A DNA stretch of 64,000 nt from Stenotrophomonas sp. ISL-67 (GCF_018612915.1 NZ_JAGGRL010000004.1:124001-188000), one strand, 5' to 3'; shown: positions 9,018 to 19,230, counted from the stretch's first letter. Notes: generated from the letters alone by a model not told the origin. Program-made: numbers and translations.

Positions 9018-9068
9018 CATCTTGCACCGCAACAGACTTTCAATGTCCCGTAGACGCTTGCGGGACAT
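9018..9068 (-). promoter_or_regulatory. Divergent control region of receptor and kdgK
   Basis: Bases 9018-9035 match the motif at 6099-6116 except for one base. Immediately to the right is a perfect 8-base inverted repeat (atgtcccg at 9043-9050, cgggacat at 9061-9068) with a 10-base spacer. Both lie between the divergent receptor and kdgK genes and are candidate operators. Confidence 0.45.
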
Positions 9069-9187
9069 AGGTTCCGACAAACCGGGCGGGTGGACGGACG
9101 GCCCCGCGCCGCTAGAATGACACCGCTAGCCATTACTGTCCGGGCCTTGACCCGCAGGTCATGCCCACCACGAAGGGATCCATCGCC

Positions 9188-10204
9188 ATGAGTCGTGTTG
9201 TCTGTTTCGGGGAGTTGTTGCTGCGCATGAGTGCGCCGGGCCGTGAGCTGCTGCTGCAGACGCCGCAGCTGGCCGTGCATGCCGGCGGCGCAGAGGCCAA
9301 CGTAGGGGTTTCGCTGGCCCACTTCGGGCATACGGTGCACATGGTCAGCACGCTGCCGGCCAATCCCCTGGGCCAGTTCGTGGCCGGCGAACTGCGCAGG
9401 CATGGCGTGGATACCTCCAACGTGCAGGCCCGCCCCGGGCGCATGGGCCTGTACTTCCTCACCACCGGCGCGGTGCAGCGCGCCAGCGAAGTGGTGTACG
9501 ACCGCGTGGATTCGGCGTTCGCGCTGGGCAGCGCCGCCGATTACGACTGGGACGCGCTGCTGCGCGGCGCGCAGTGGCTGCACCTGTCCGGGGTGAGCCC
9601 CGCACTGAACCCGGCGATGGCCGACGCCACCCTGGTCGCAGCGCGCGCGGCGTGCGAACGCGGGGTCAAAGTCTCGTTCGATGGCAACTTCCGCCCGTCA
9701 CTGTGGGCGCGCTGGGAAGGCGATGCGCCGCGCATCCTGCGCGAGCTGTTCGCCTGCGCCACGGTGGCCTTCGCCGACTACCGCGATATCGGCGTGGTGC
9801 TGGGCGGGCAGTTCGAGCAGACCGGGCTGGCCGACCGCGTGGACGCCGCCGCCGTGCAGGCCTTCGCCGCGTTCCCGCGCCTGCAGTGGATGGCATGCAC
9901 GCAGCGCAGCCCGGTCAGCGTGGATCACCACAGGCTGGGTGCCATGCTGCTGGGCCGCGACGGCACCCGCGCGGTGGCGCCAACGCGCGAGATGATCGGT
10001 ATCGTCGACCGCATCGGCGGTGGCGATGCATTCGCCGCCGGCATCCTGCATGGCATGATGCAAGGCTTCGAACCGGATGCGATCGTGCGTTTCGGTCTGG
10101 CTGCGGCCAGCCTGAAGCATTCCATCCCTGGTGATTTCAACCCCGTCAGTGAAGCTGACGTACTGGCCCTGACGGGCGAGGAGCGATTCGATGTCCGGCG
10201 CTGA
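9188..10204 (+). CDS. kdgK: 2-dehydro-3-deoxygluconokinase (KDG kinase)
   Basis: The product (338 aa) belongs to the PfkB/ribokinase family and phosphorylates 2-keto-3-deoxygluconate to KDPG in the cytoplasm. Visible motifs are CFGELLLRMSAPG at the start, the sugar-binding HAGGAEANVGVSLAHFG, and the ATP/catalytic loop DRIGGGDAFAAG near residues 274-285 with the catalytic Asp. The ATG at 9188 is preferred because an aaggga site precedes it by about ten bases; an ATG nine codons upstream is possible. The reading frame runs 14 bases into eda, indicating translational coupling. With eda it completes the lower Entner-Doudoroff branch for uronates. Confidence 0.88.
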   Translation: MSRVVCFGELLLRMSAPGRELLLQTPQLAVHAGGAEANVGVSLAHFGHTVHMVSTLPANPLGQFVAGELRRHGVDTSNVQARPGRMGLYFLTTGAVQRASEVVYDRVDSAFALGSAADYDWDALLRGAQWLHLSGVSPALNPAMADATLVAARAACERGVKVSFDGNFRPSLWARWEGDAPRILRELFACATVAFADYRDIGVVLGGQFEQTGLADRVDAAAVQAFAAFPRLQWMACTQRSPVSVDHHRLGAMLLGRDGTRAVAPTREMIGIVDRIGGGDAFAAGILHGMMQGFEPDAIVRFGLAAASLKHSIPGDFNPVSEADVLALTGEERFDVRR

Positions 10205-10829
10205 TCCGCGCGTACGCGCAGTCCTGAAACTGGCCCCGGTGATTCCGGTGTATACCCCTGAAAGCGTGGACGAGGCGGTGCAGGTTGCCCAGGCGCTGTT
10301 CAACGGCGGGCTGCCGGTGATCGAAGTGACCCTGCGTACCGCCATTGCGATGGATGCGATCCAGGCGATGGTGGAGGCCGTACCGGATGCGGTGGTGGGC
10401 GCGGGTACCGTGCTGACCCCGAAGCAGATGGAGCGGGTGAAGGCCGTGGGGGGCCGCTTTGCGGTGGCGCCCGGCGCGACCGGGCAGCTGTATGCCGCTG
10501 CGCGCGATACCGACCTGCCGTTCCTGCCCGGCGTGGCCACCTCGTCCGAACTGATGCTGGGCCTGGAACACGGGCTGGATACGTTCAAGTTCTTCCCGGC
10601 CGTGCAGGCCGGTGGCACCGCGATGCTGTCGGCGTGGAACGGGCCGTTCGGCGATGTGCGCTTCTGCCCGACCGGTGGGATCAGCGCACAGACCGCGCGC
10701 GATTTCCTGCACCTGCCCAACGTGCTGTGCGTGGGTGGCTCGTGGTTGACCACGCGGGCCTTGCTGCAGGCACGCGATTGGGCCGGGATCGAACAGTTGG
10801 CGCGGGAATCGGCCGCGCTGGTGGGGTAA
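10191..10829 (+). CDS. eda: KDPG aldolase (2-dehydro-3-deoxy-phosphogluconate aldolase)
   Basis: The product (212 aa) is a class I aldolase of the KDPG/KHG family, a TIM barrel that cleaves KDPG to pyruvate and glyceraldehyde-3-phosphate. The general base motif GLPVIEVTLRT (Glu about residue 46), the strand AVVGAGTVL and the Schiff-base lysine in TFKFFPA (about residue 133) are all present, as is the phosphate-binding FCPTGGIS. It overlaps kdgK by 14 bases and is surely co-transcribed. This may be a second, locus-specific copy, since Xanthomonads usually carry another eda next to edd; that cannot be checked here. Confidence 0.9.
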   Translation: MSGADPRVRAVLKLAPVIPVYTPESVDEAVQVAQALFNGGLPVIEVTLRTAIAMDAIQAMVEAVPDAVVGAGTVLTPKQMERVKAVGGRFAVAPGATGQLYAAARDTDLPFLPGVATSSELMLGLEHGLDTFKFFPAVQAGGTAMLSAWNGPFGDVRFCPTGGISAQTARDFLHLPNVLCVGGSWLTTRALLQARDWAGIEQLARESAALVG

Positions 10830-10834
10830 GGTCG

Positions 10835-11218
10835 ATGTCCGCATTGTCCACTGCCAAGACCGTTGTGCTCTCCGTGCTGTGCGTGGGGGTGGCGCTGTTC
10901 GTGCTGGGCATGGTGAGCGGTGCCGGCGGATGGATCGCGCCCTGGCTGGGGTTGGGCGAGGGCGAGGTGCGGCTGGCGTGGGATCTGGGCTGGACGATTC
11001 TGGGTGGCGTTGCCGCTATAGCGTTCGCTGCGCGCTATGCGCCGGTGTGGCCGCATGTGCATGGCGGGGTGGTGTGGGTGTTGATTGCTGCCGCTTCCGT
11101 GTTTGCCGCGTGGGATCTGGGGAGCGATTACCCGTTCTGGTTCGTGGTGACGTTGTTGGTGTCGTTGCCGGTACAGGCGATCGGGATCTGGTTGGGGGCG
11201 CGGTATCGGCCTCGGTGA
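10835..11218 (+). CDS. Small integral membrane protein, function unknown
   Basis: The frame encodes 127 aa from the ATG at 10835, five bases after eda stops, so it is probably the last gene of the kdgK-eda operon. About four hydrophobic helices are evident (TVVLSVLCVGVALFVLGMV, LGWTILGGVAAIAFAARYA, VVWVLIAAASVFAA, FWFVVTLLVSLPVQAIGIW). There are no catalytic motifs and I do not recognise a family. Its position suggests only co-expression with uronate catabolism. It ends just before a GTAG repeat at the convergent junction with ligD. Confidence 0.6.
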   Translation: MSALSTAKTVVLSVLCVGVALFVLGMVSGAGGWIAPWLGLGEGEVRLAWDLGWTILGGVAAIAFAARYAPVWPHVHGGVVWVLIAAASVFAAWDLGSDYPFWFVVTLLVSLPVQAIGIWLGARYRPR

Positions 11219-11225
11219 ATCCGCG

Positions 11226-11251
11226 TGCAGCCACGCAGGGCGTGGCTCTAC
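11226..11251 (-). repeat. SMAG-type palindrome
   Basis: Palindromic gcagccacgc / gcgtggct followed by ctac (GTAG on the minus strand). It sits between convergent genes and has the same subfamily core as the copies at 46217 and 46306. Confidence 0.8.
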
Positions 11252-11263
11252 GCCGGTACCCCA

Positions 11264-13771
11264 TCACAAGGTCGGCAACACCTGCTTGATCTGATCGATG
11301 CCTTCCCACGGGTCCTGCTTCAATTTCCCGGCACGCTGCAATGCCTTGGGCAACGGGAACGCGTCGGCCGCGGTGATCCGCCCCAGCTCTTCCCAGCGTA
11401 ACGGCACCGCTACCCCGGCCGATGGCCGCGCACGCAGCGACCATGAGCACACGCTGGTGGCGCCGCGTGCATTGCGCAGCCAATCGATGAAGATCACGCC
11501 ACTGCGCTTGGCCTTGCTCATCGTGGCCACGTAACGGTCCGGTGCGTGCTCGGCCATGGCCTGGGCGAACGACTCGCAGAAATCCTTGGCCTGCGCCCAA
11601 TCCGCCTTGGGCTTCAGCGGCACCACCACGTGCAGGCCCTTGCCGCCGGACAGGCGCACGAAGCTTTCCAGCCCGAGCTCCTGCAGGCGGTCACGCACAT
11701 CCCGCGCTGCGGCCTTGATCGCTATCCAAGTCACGCCTTCACCCGGGTCCAGATCGAACACCAGCCGGTCGGGGTGTTCGGGGTCATCCACGGTGGCACC
11801 CCACGGGTGCAGCTCCAGGGTGTTCATCTGCACCAACTGCAGCAGACCTTCCGCATCTTCGATGTACAGGTAATCTTCGCGGCCGCTCTTCTGTTCCAGC
11901 GGGATGGCTTCCACCGCGTCGCCCAGGCCGGTGCCGTGGTGCTTCTGGAAGAAGCATTGCTTGTCCACGCCATCGGGGCAGCGCAGCAGTGAGAGCGGGC
12001 GGCGCGCGACTTCGGGCAGGATCCAGCGAGCCATCTGCCGGTAGTAATCGGCCACGTCGCCCTTGGTGAGCTTGGCCTTGGCGAAGACGACCCGCTCGGG
12101 GTGGGAGATGTTCACGCCGTCAGCGGTCCCGGCGGCCGTGGTGCTGGTGCGTGACTTGGCGGCTTTTGCCGGCGCGGTGTCGGCTGCCTTTGCCCTGCTG
12201 CGCGCCTTGGCAGAGGGTGGCGCGCCGGCAGCGCCCAGGTCCTTGGCAGTTTTGTCCTCGCGCAGTCGCTTGAAGCTGGCCTGGCGCAGCAGTCCTTCCT
12301 TGGCCCAGCCGCGGAACGCCACTTCGGCCACCAGCGTGGCTTTGACCCAGTGCACGCTGCTGGCCTTGAACGGGACATGCGAAGGCAGTTCAACGGCGGC
12401 CTTGTCGGTGTCCAGCGCCTTGAGCTGGCGGTGCATCGCGGCCAGCCTGGCGTCGTCGAAGCCGGTGCCGACGCGGCCCACGTAACGCAGGCCGCCGTTA
12501 TCGGGGGTGGCCATCAGCAGCGAACCGAAGCCGCTGCGCGATCCCTTCGGGTCGGTGTAGCCCACCACCAGGAACTCATCGGTGTTCTCATGCTTCACCT
12601 TCACCCAGCTGGGCGAGCGCGCGTTGATGTACGGCGCGTCCACCCGCTTGCTGATGATGCCTTCAAAGCCCGCCTGTCCGCTGGCGTCGAAGACCGCCGG
12701 GCCGTGGTCGAGCACGTGTTCGCTGTAGGCCAGCGTGCCGGGCGTATCGCCCAGCAGTTCCTTCAACAGCGCCTTGCGGGCCAGCAACGGCGAGCGGCTG
12801 ATATCCACACCGGCCACGCCGGGCATGTCGAACACCACGTAGCGCAGCGGCTGCCTGGCGGTGCCATCGATGACCTTCTGCAGGGCGGTGAAATCGCTGT
12901 GGCCCTGCGCATCCAGCACCACCAGTTCACCGTCAAGGCGCAGGTCGGTCACCGGCAGCGCTTCGATCGCCTGCACCACTTCGGGGAAGTCCCCGGTCCA
13001 GTTCAGACCGTTCCGGGAGCGCAGTGCCACGACGCCGTCGTTTACGTCGGCCAGCAGGCGGTAACCGTCCCACTTGATCTCGTGCAGCCAGGCATCGCCG
13101 TTCGGCGCGCTGTCGCGGTGGTCGGTAAGCTGTGGCTTGAAGGCGTGCGGGTAGGGTGTATTGCGTGCATGCTCCAGTGCCAGCGCGCGCTTGTTCCAGC
13201 GCGCGTCGGCATTGCGGCGTGCTGCGGGTTTGGTCGCCTGGCGCTTCGATGGAACTACGTCCTCCAGCAGCGCATCAGCGTCCGTGTCCCGCGCCTCTTC
13301 GTCATCGCGCTTGATCAGCAGCCACTGGTGCTGCTTGCCCTTCATGTTGGTGCGTACCAGCTTCCAGCCGCCCTTTAGCCTGCTCCCATGCAGCACGAAG
13401 TCGAGCTTGCCGGCGGCAATCGCCTCCAGCGGCTCGCCTTCGCAGGACCAGGTGCCGTGGTCGTATACGTCTACATGCCCGGCACCGTAGTGGCCTTCGG
13501 GAATATCGCCTTCAAAGGTGGCGTATGACAGCGGGTGATCTTCCACCTCCACCGCCAACCGCTTCTCGCCTACCCGCAACGACGGCCCTTTCGGCACCGC
13601 CCAGCTCTTCAGCACGCCGTCGGCCTCCAGACGGAAATCGTAATGGCGCGAACTGGCGTGGTGCAGCTGCACCACGAAGATCGGGCGGCGCGCGGCGGCA
13701 CCACGGCGCGCGTCATCGGGTTCGGGGGTTTCACCGATGCGGCGCTTGCGCCGGTATTCCTGCAGCGACAT
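11264..13771 (-). CDS. ligD: Multidomain DNA ligase D for non-homologous end joining
   Basis: The product (835 aa) has the classical order phosphoesterase-ligase-polymerase. Residues ~30-160 carry the 3'-phosphoesterase motif HHASSRHYDFRLE. The ATP-dependent ligase domain has the nucleotidyl lysine in EIKWDGYR (K233). The C-terminal primase-polymerase domain begins near residue 545 (GVNISHPERVVF) with the metal motif FDLDPGEG. It processes and seals double-strand breaks held by Ku. The gene starts six bases after ku stops, so the two form an operon. A low-complexity Ala/Lys linker (~515-545) separates ligase and polymerase. Confidence 0.95.
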   Translation of the reverse strand: MSLQEYRRKRRIGETPEPDDARRGAAARRPIFVVQLHHASSRHYDFRLEADGVLKSWAVPKGPSLRVGEKRLAVEVEDHPLSYATFEGDIPEGHYGAGHVDVYDHGTWSCEGEPLEAIAAGKLDFVLHGSRLKGGWKLVRTNMKGKQHQWLLIKRDDEEARDTDADALLEDVVPSKRQATKPAARRNADARWNKRALALEHARNTPYPHAFKPQLTDHRDSAPNGDAWLHEIKWDGYRLLADVNDGVVALRSRNGLNWTGDFPEVVQAIEALPVTDLRLDGELVVLDAQGHSDFTALQKVIDGTARQPLRYVVFDMPGVAGVDISRSPLLARKALLKELLGDTPGTLAYSEHVLDHGPAVFDASGQAGFEGIISKRVDAPYINARSPSWVKVKHENTDEFLVVGYTDPKGSRSGFGSLLMATPDNGGLRYVGRVGTGFDDARLAAMHRQLKALDTDKAAVELPSHVPFKASSVHWVKATLVAEVAFRGWAKEGLLRQASFKRLREDKTAKDLGAAGAPPSAKARSRAKAADTAPAKAAKSRTSTTAAGTADGVNISHPERVVFAKAKLTKGDVADYYRQMARWILPEVARRPLSLLRCPDGVDKQCFFQKHHGTGLGDAVEAIPLEQKSGREDYLYIEDAEGLLQLVQMNTLELHPWGATVDDPEHPDRLVFDLDPGEGVTWIAIKAAARDVRDRLQELGLESFVRLSGGKGLHVVVPLKPKADWAQAKDFCESFAQAMAEHAPDRYVATMSKAKRSGVIFIDWLRNARGATSVCSWSLRARPSAGVAVPLRWEELGRITAADAFPLPKALQRAGKLKQDPWEGIDQIKQVLPTL

Positions 13772-13777
13772 GAGCGC

Positions 13778-14758
13778 TTACCCGGCCTTGCGCGCAGGCG
13801 CACGCGTGGTGGTTTTCTTCGTGGCCTTGGTGGCCTTGGTCGCGGTCTTCGTCGTCTTGCCCGCAGCCTTGGCGGCCTTGGTGGTCTTCGCAGCCTTCCT
13901 GGCAGGCGCTGCCTTCTTCACCACCTTCGACACTGCCGCGCTCTTCTTGGCCGGCGTGCGCTTCTTCGCATCCAGGCTCTTCTGCAGCAGCGACATGAAG
14001 TCCACCACATTGGTGGTGGCATCGTGCGGCGTGGCCGGTTCGTCTTCCACCCTGGTGGTGCCACCCTTCTCCTTGATGCGCTTGGTGAGCACGGCCTGCA
14101 GGCGTTCGCGGAATTCATCGTGGTAGTCGTCGGGCTTCCATTGGCCCGACATCGATTCGATGAGCTGCTCGGCCATCTGCGTTTCCTTGCTGCTGATCCG
14201 GTAGTCGGACAGCGAGCCGGTGGGCAGTTTGTGTTCTTCCGGGTCCACCAGCTCCTGCGGGTAGCGCAGGATCAGCAGCACCAGGGCATGTTCCTGCGGC
14301 ATCACCGCGCACAGGTACTCGCGGGTGCGCACCACCACGCGCGCAATGCCCACCTTGCCGGTGCTGCGCAGGGTTTCGCGCAGCAGCACGTAGCCTTTCT
14401 CGGCCTTCTTGCCGGGCACCAGCACATACGGCTTTTCGAAGTAGCGCGGGTCAATCTGGCTGGCATCGACGAAGCTTTCCACTTCCACCGTTTCATGGCT
14501 TTCCGGCGCGGCGGATTTGATGTCGCTCTCGTCCAGCACGACATAGCTGCCCTTGTCGTACTCGTAGGCTTTGACGATATCCTTCCACGGCACTTCTTCG
14601 CCGGTATCGGCGTTGACCCGTTCGAAGCGGATCGGCTTGCGGTCACGCGAATCGAGCATGCGGAAACTGAGGTCGGTCTTGCGCTCGCCCGACATCAGCG
14701 ACACCGGCACATTCAGCAGCCCGAATGACAGCGTTCCGGTCCAGATCGGTCGGGCCAT
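13778..14758 (-). CDS. ku: Ku protein, DNA end binding for NHEJ
   Basis: The product (326 aa) starts MARPIWTGTLSFGLLNVPV, the typical bacterial Ku beginning, with a ggag site just upstream; an extension of seven codons is less likely. The Ku core (ring-forming beta barrel) covers residues ~1-255. The rest is a long basic Lys/Ala/Thr tail with repeated ATKATK-like units, a histone H1-like extension known from other proteobacterial Ku proteins that aids DNA binding. Ku dimers thread onto broken DNA ends and recruit LigD, encoded directly downstream. Confidence 0.95.
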   Translation of the reverse strand: MARPIWTGTLSFGLLNVPVSLMSGERKTDLSFRMLDSRDRKPIRFERVNADTGEEVPWKDIVKAYEYDKGSYVVLDESDIKSAAPESHETVEVESFVDASQIDPRYFEKPYVLVPGKKAEKGYVLLRETLRSTGKVGIARVVVRTREYLCAVMPQEHALVLLILRYPQELVDPEEHKLPTGSLSDYRISSKETQMAEQLIESMSGQWKPDDYHDEFRERLQAVLTKRIKEKGGTTRVEDEPATPHDATTNVVDFMSLLQKSLDAKKRTPAKKSAAVSKVVKKAAPARKAAKTTKAAKAAGKTTKTATKATKATKKTTTRAPARKAG

Positions 14759-14812
14759 GGCGGCGCCACTCCAGTGCAAAGCGGGACGCCACCTGTACCG
14801 CCACAGGCGTGA

Positions 14813-15733
<921 letters not shown>

Positions 15734-15742
15734 ATGGGCGGG

Positions 15743-17914
15743 CTATTGCCACGCCCACTGCACGCCCACGCCATACCGCCGGTCCGGCCCCGGCTCGAAG
15801 AACCGCTGGTTGCCGTCGTTGACGATCACCGAACCGACATAGCGCTGGTCCAACACGTTGTCCACCCGTGCAAACACCCGCAACGCGCCCTGCGCGGTGG
15901 TCCACTTGCGCGCCGCTTCCAGGTTGAACAGGGCATACCCCGGCGCCGTGTCGGTGGCCAGATCGTTCACCACCGTATCGCTGGAGGCCACCACCTCCCC
16001 GGCCCATTGCCACGCCCCGGGCTGGTACTGCAGCCGCCCGAACCACTGCTGCTCCGGCACGCCCGGCAGCCGTGCGCCGGCCGCCACCACGGTGCTCGGG
16101 GTCGCGCAGCCCGTACCGGCACAGACCAGGTAGGGCTCGCGCACCGTGGCTTCCAGGTAGGTGTAGGACAGCGTGGCCTCCAGCGCCGGGGTAATCGGCA
16201 CCTGCAGGCTGGCTTCCACGCCCTGGCGGCGGGTCCTGCCGATGTTGCGGTAGGTGCTGCGCCCGTTGGTATTGCTGGCCACGGCCAGCTCGTCATCGGT
16301 ATCGGCGCGGAACACCGCCGCGTCGAAGGCCGCGCCGCCCTCGCCACGCCACTTCCCGCCCAGCTCCAGGTTCTGGCTGCGCGCGGCAGAGAGGTTCAGC
16401 GCCAACCCGGCCGCGCCATCCGCGCGGTAGCCCAGCTCGTTGAAGGTGGGCGTTTCAAACCCGCGCCCGGCCGAGGCGTACACCCGCCAGGCATCGCTGG
16501 CGTGGAACACCACCCCGGCCACCGGCGTGGTGGCCGAGTAGTCGCGCGAGCCGCTGTCATCCGGGTTGCGCGCGGTGATGTAGTGGTCGTTGGAGCGGAA
16601 CCGCACCTCGCTGTGGCGCACCCCCAGCAGCAGCGACCAGCGGGGCGCCCACTGCCAGAAGGCCTGTGCGAACTGGTCCACGTTGCGCACGCGGTCGCTC
16701 TGGTCGCGCCGCAGTGCCCCGCGCACGCCCAGCGTATCGCCCACGAAATTCTCGTAACCGCGCCGATCCTGCTGTTGTTGGTCGGCATTGGCGCCGATCA
16801 CCACTTCCAGCGGCCGCCCGGCCCAATTCCCCTGCCAGGCCCAGCGCAGGTCCAACCCGCCGTAGCCGCCCTCCAGGTCGATCACCCCGCCGGCATGCAG
16901 CGGGTTGGCCTGCGGCCCCGGCGGAATGGCCAGGAACTGCTCCACGCTGCGCTGCCCGGCATAGCCCATCGCCCGCCAGGTCTGGCTGCCCTCGGTGCGG
17001 GTGAAGACCAGCCCCGCCTGGGCCTGGCGCACCGATTTGCGGGTGTTGTACTGGGTGGCCACCGCCGTGGCCTGGCGCGGGTCCTGCCGCACCTGCTCGC
17101 GGGTGAGCCCCAGCGGGTCCTGCGCATCGGGTGAATCGAAGTAGTTCAGCACCAGGTCCAGCTGGCCGCCGCCCACCTCGGTGCCCAGCCGCGCGTTCAC
17201 CGATTCACGCCGCGCCGCGCTGTGGTCGCGCCAGCCGTCGGTGCGGAAATGGTTGGCCGCCACGTTGTAGCGCACCGGGCCCTGCTCGCCGCGCAGCTGC
17301 GCGCCGGTGCTGAGCGTACCGTCGCTGCCGCCGGCCACACGCAGCCGCCACGGGTCGCCGGCCTGGCCATCGGCGCTCCACACCTGCACCACGCCGCCAG
17401 AGGAATTGCCGTACAGCGTCGAGAACGGCCCGCGCAGCACCTCCACGCGCTGGGCCGAGAGCAGGCTGGCGTGGGAGAGCTGGCCCTGCCCGTCGGGCAT
17501 GGTGGCCGGCACCCCGTCCACCAGCACCCGCACCCCGCGCACCCCGAAGGTGGACCGCGCCCCGAAGCCGCGGATGGAGAGCTGGGTGTCCTGGGCCAGG
17601 TTCTGGCGGTCGCGGGCGACCACGCCGGGTACCCCGCTCAATGCGTCAGCGATCTGGGCCAGGTTGCCGTTGGCATCGTCATCCAGCCACACGGTGCTGA
17701 GCGAAGCCGGCAGGTCCACATCGGCCACCTGCTGGCCGCGCGCGGCCTGCACCTGAACCGTGGGCAGCCGCTCGATCGGAGCAGGGGAAACGGGGGCGGC
17801 CTGGGCCTGTGCCGGGTTCGGCAGGGCGGTGGCCGAAAGCAGCGCACAACCGATGGCCAGCGGGGTAAGACGGAACGTGCGCAGAGGGGCTTCTCCGGAA
17901 AAGGGGCACCGCAC
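15743..17914 (-). CDS. TonB-dependent receptor (FecA/FepA-like)
   Basis: The frame gives about 723 aa from a GTG at 17914. A signal sequence (LTPLAIGCALLSATALPNPAQAQ) precedes a TonB-box-like LPTVQVQA, a plug domain (IADALSGVPGVVARDRQNL, LSIRGFGARSTFGVRGVRV, RGPFSTLYGNSSGG) and a barrel ending GVGVQWAWQ. It imports an unidentified ligand, probably a metal chelate, across the outer membrane with TonB energy. The start is uncertain: the best-placed ribosome site (ggagaag) is six bases before a CTG at 17884 that directly precedes RTFRLTPLAIG. The divergent aminotransferase gene starts about 100 bases away. Confidence 0.85.
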   Translation of the reverse strand: MRCPFSGEAPLRTFRLTPLAIGCALLSATALPNPAQAQAAPVSPAPIERLPTVQVQAARGQQVADVDLPASLSTVWLDDDANGNLAQIADALSGVPGVVARDRQNLAQDTQLSIRGFGARSTFGVRGVRVLVDGVPATMPDGQGQLSHASLLSAQRVEVLRGPFSTLYGNSSGGVVQVWSADGQAGDPWRLRVAGGSDGTLSTGAQLRGEQGPVRYNVAANHFRTDGWRDHSAARRESVNARLGTEVGGGQLDLVLNYFDSPDAQDPLGLTREQVRQDPRQATAVATQYNTRKSVRQAQAGLVFTRTEGSQTWRAMGYAGQRSVEQFLAIPPGPQANPLHAGGVIDLEGGYGGLDLRWAWQGNWAGRPLEVVIGANADQQQQDRRGYENFVGDTLGVRGALRRDQSDRVRNVDQFAQAFWQWAPRWSLLLGVRHSEVRFRSNDHYITARNPDDSGSRDYSATTPVAGVVFHASDAWRVYASAGRGFETPTFNELGYRADGAAGLALNLSAARSQNLELGGKWRGEGGAAFDAAVFRADTDDELAVASNTNGRSTYRNIGRTRRQGVEASLQVPITPALEATLSYTYLEATVREPYLVCAGTGCATPSTVVAAGARLPGVPEQQWFGRLQYQPGAWQWAGEVVASSDTVVNDLATDTAPGYALFNLEAARKWTTAQGALRVFARVDNVLDQRYVGSVIVNDGNQRFFEPGPDRRYGVGVQWAWQ

Positions 17915-18015
17915 GACAGGGTACGGCTCCGAGCGTGACGGCAGGCACCGCGCCCACGCCAATGCTTTGTTACGATGAGTTAGTTTCGCGCCAACCTCCC
18001 CCATCCGTCATCCGA

Positions 18016-19230
18016 ATGAGTACCGCCGTGTCCTTCTTTGCAAATGTGGAACTGGTCCCGGGCGACCCGATCCTGGGCCTGACCGAGGCATACAACGCCG
18101 ACAGCCGCCCCACCAAGGTCAACCTGGGCGTGGGCATCTATTACGACGAAAGCGGCCGCATTCCGCTGCTTCGCGCCGTCAAGCAGATCGAGCAGCAGTT
18201 GGCCAACGAGGCCAAACCGCGCGGCTACCTGCCCATCGATGGCCTGCCCGCCTACAACCAGGCCACCCGCGAACTGGTCTTCGGCAAAGATTCGCCGCTG
18301 CTGGCCGCTGGCCGCGTGTCCACCGCGCAGACCGTGGGCGGCAGTGGCGCCCTGCGCGTTGGCGCAGACCTGCTGCACCGCCTGCTGCCGCACGCCACCA
18401 TCGCCATCAGCAACCCCAGCTGGGAAAACCACCGCGCCGTGTTCGGTGCGGCCGGCTTTGACGTGGTGGAGTACGCCTACTTCGACCCGACCACCCACGG
18501 CGTGAACTTCGACGCCATGCTGGCCGACCTCAACACGCTGCAGCCGGGCACCGTGGTGCTGCTGCACGCCTGCTGCCACAACCCCACCGGCGCCGACCTC
18601 ACCGTGGCCCAGTGGAAGCAGGTGGCGCAGCTGCTGAAGGAACGCAAGCTGTTCCCGTTCATCGACATGGCCTACCAGGGCTTCGACAAGGGCATCGACG
18701 CAGACGGCGCCGCCGTGCGCATCATCGCCGAGGCCGGCATCGACAGCTTCGTGGTCGCCAACTCGTACTCCAAGTCGTTCTCGCTGTACGGCGAGCGCGT
18801 GGGCGCGCTGTCGGTGGTGGCCCCGGATGCGAACGCCGCCAAGGCCGTGCAGTCGCAGGTCAAGCGCATCATCCGCACCATCTATTCCAGCCCCTCCACC
18901 CACGGCGCGGCCCTGGTGGCCGGCGTGCTGACCAGCCCCGAGCTGCGCCAGCTGTGGGAGCAGGAACTGACCGAAATGCGCGAGCGCATCCACGCCCTGC
19001 GCCACGGCCTGGTGGACAAGCTGGTGGCCGCCGGTGCACCGGAGTTCGCCTTCATCAACGACCAGGCCGGCATGTTCTCGTATTCGGGCCTGAGCCGCCC
19101 GCAGGTGGACCGCCTGCGCGACGAGTACGGCATCTACGCCGTCGGCACCGGCCGCATCTGCGTGGCCGCGCTGAACCAGGGCAACCTGGAATACGTGGCC
19201 AAGGCCGTGTCGACCGTCGCCAAGGGCTGA
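18016..19230 (+). CDS. tyrB: Aromatic amino acid aminotransferase
   Basis: The product (404 aa) is a class I PLP-dependent aminotransferase of the aspartate/aromatic type. The ATG at 18016 gives the typical beginning FFANVELVPGDPILGLTEAYNAD. Visible landmarks include NLGVGIYYDE, the substrate-binding HACCHNPTGADL, and the PLP-lysine segment NSYSKSFSLYGERVG. It transfers amino groups between aromatic amino acids or aspartate and 2-oxoacids, the last step of Phe/Tyr synthesis. The gene stands alone, followed by a hairpin. A purely aspartate-specific enzyme cannot be excluded. Confidence 0.85.
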   Translation: MSTAVSFFANVELVPGDPILGLTEAYNADSRPTKVNLGVGIYYDESGRIPLLRAVKQIEQQLANEAKPRGYLPIDGLPAYNQATRELVFGKDSPLLAAGRVSTAQTVGGSGALRVGADLLHRLLPHATIAISNPSWENHRAVFGAAGFDVVEYAYFDPTTHGVNFDAMLADLNTLQPGTVVLLHACCHNPTGADLTVAQWKQVAQLLKERKLFPFIDMAYQGFDKGIDADGAAVRIIAEAGIDSFVVANSYSKSFSLYGERVGALSVVAPDANAAKAVQSQVKRIIRTIYSSPSTHGAALVAGVLTSPELRQLWEQELTEMRERIHALRHGLVDKLVAAGAPEFAFINDQAGMFSYSGLSRPQVDRLRDEYGIYAVGTGRICVAALNQGNLEYVAKAVSTVAKG

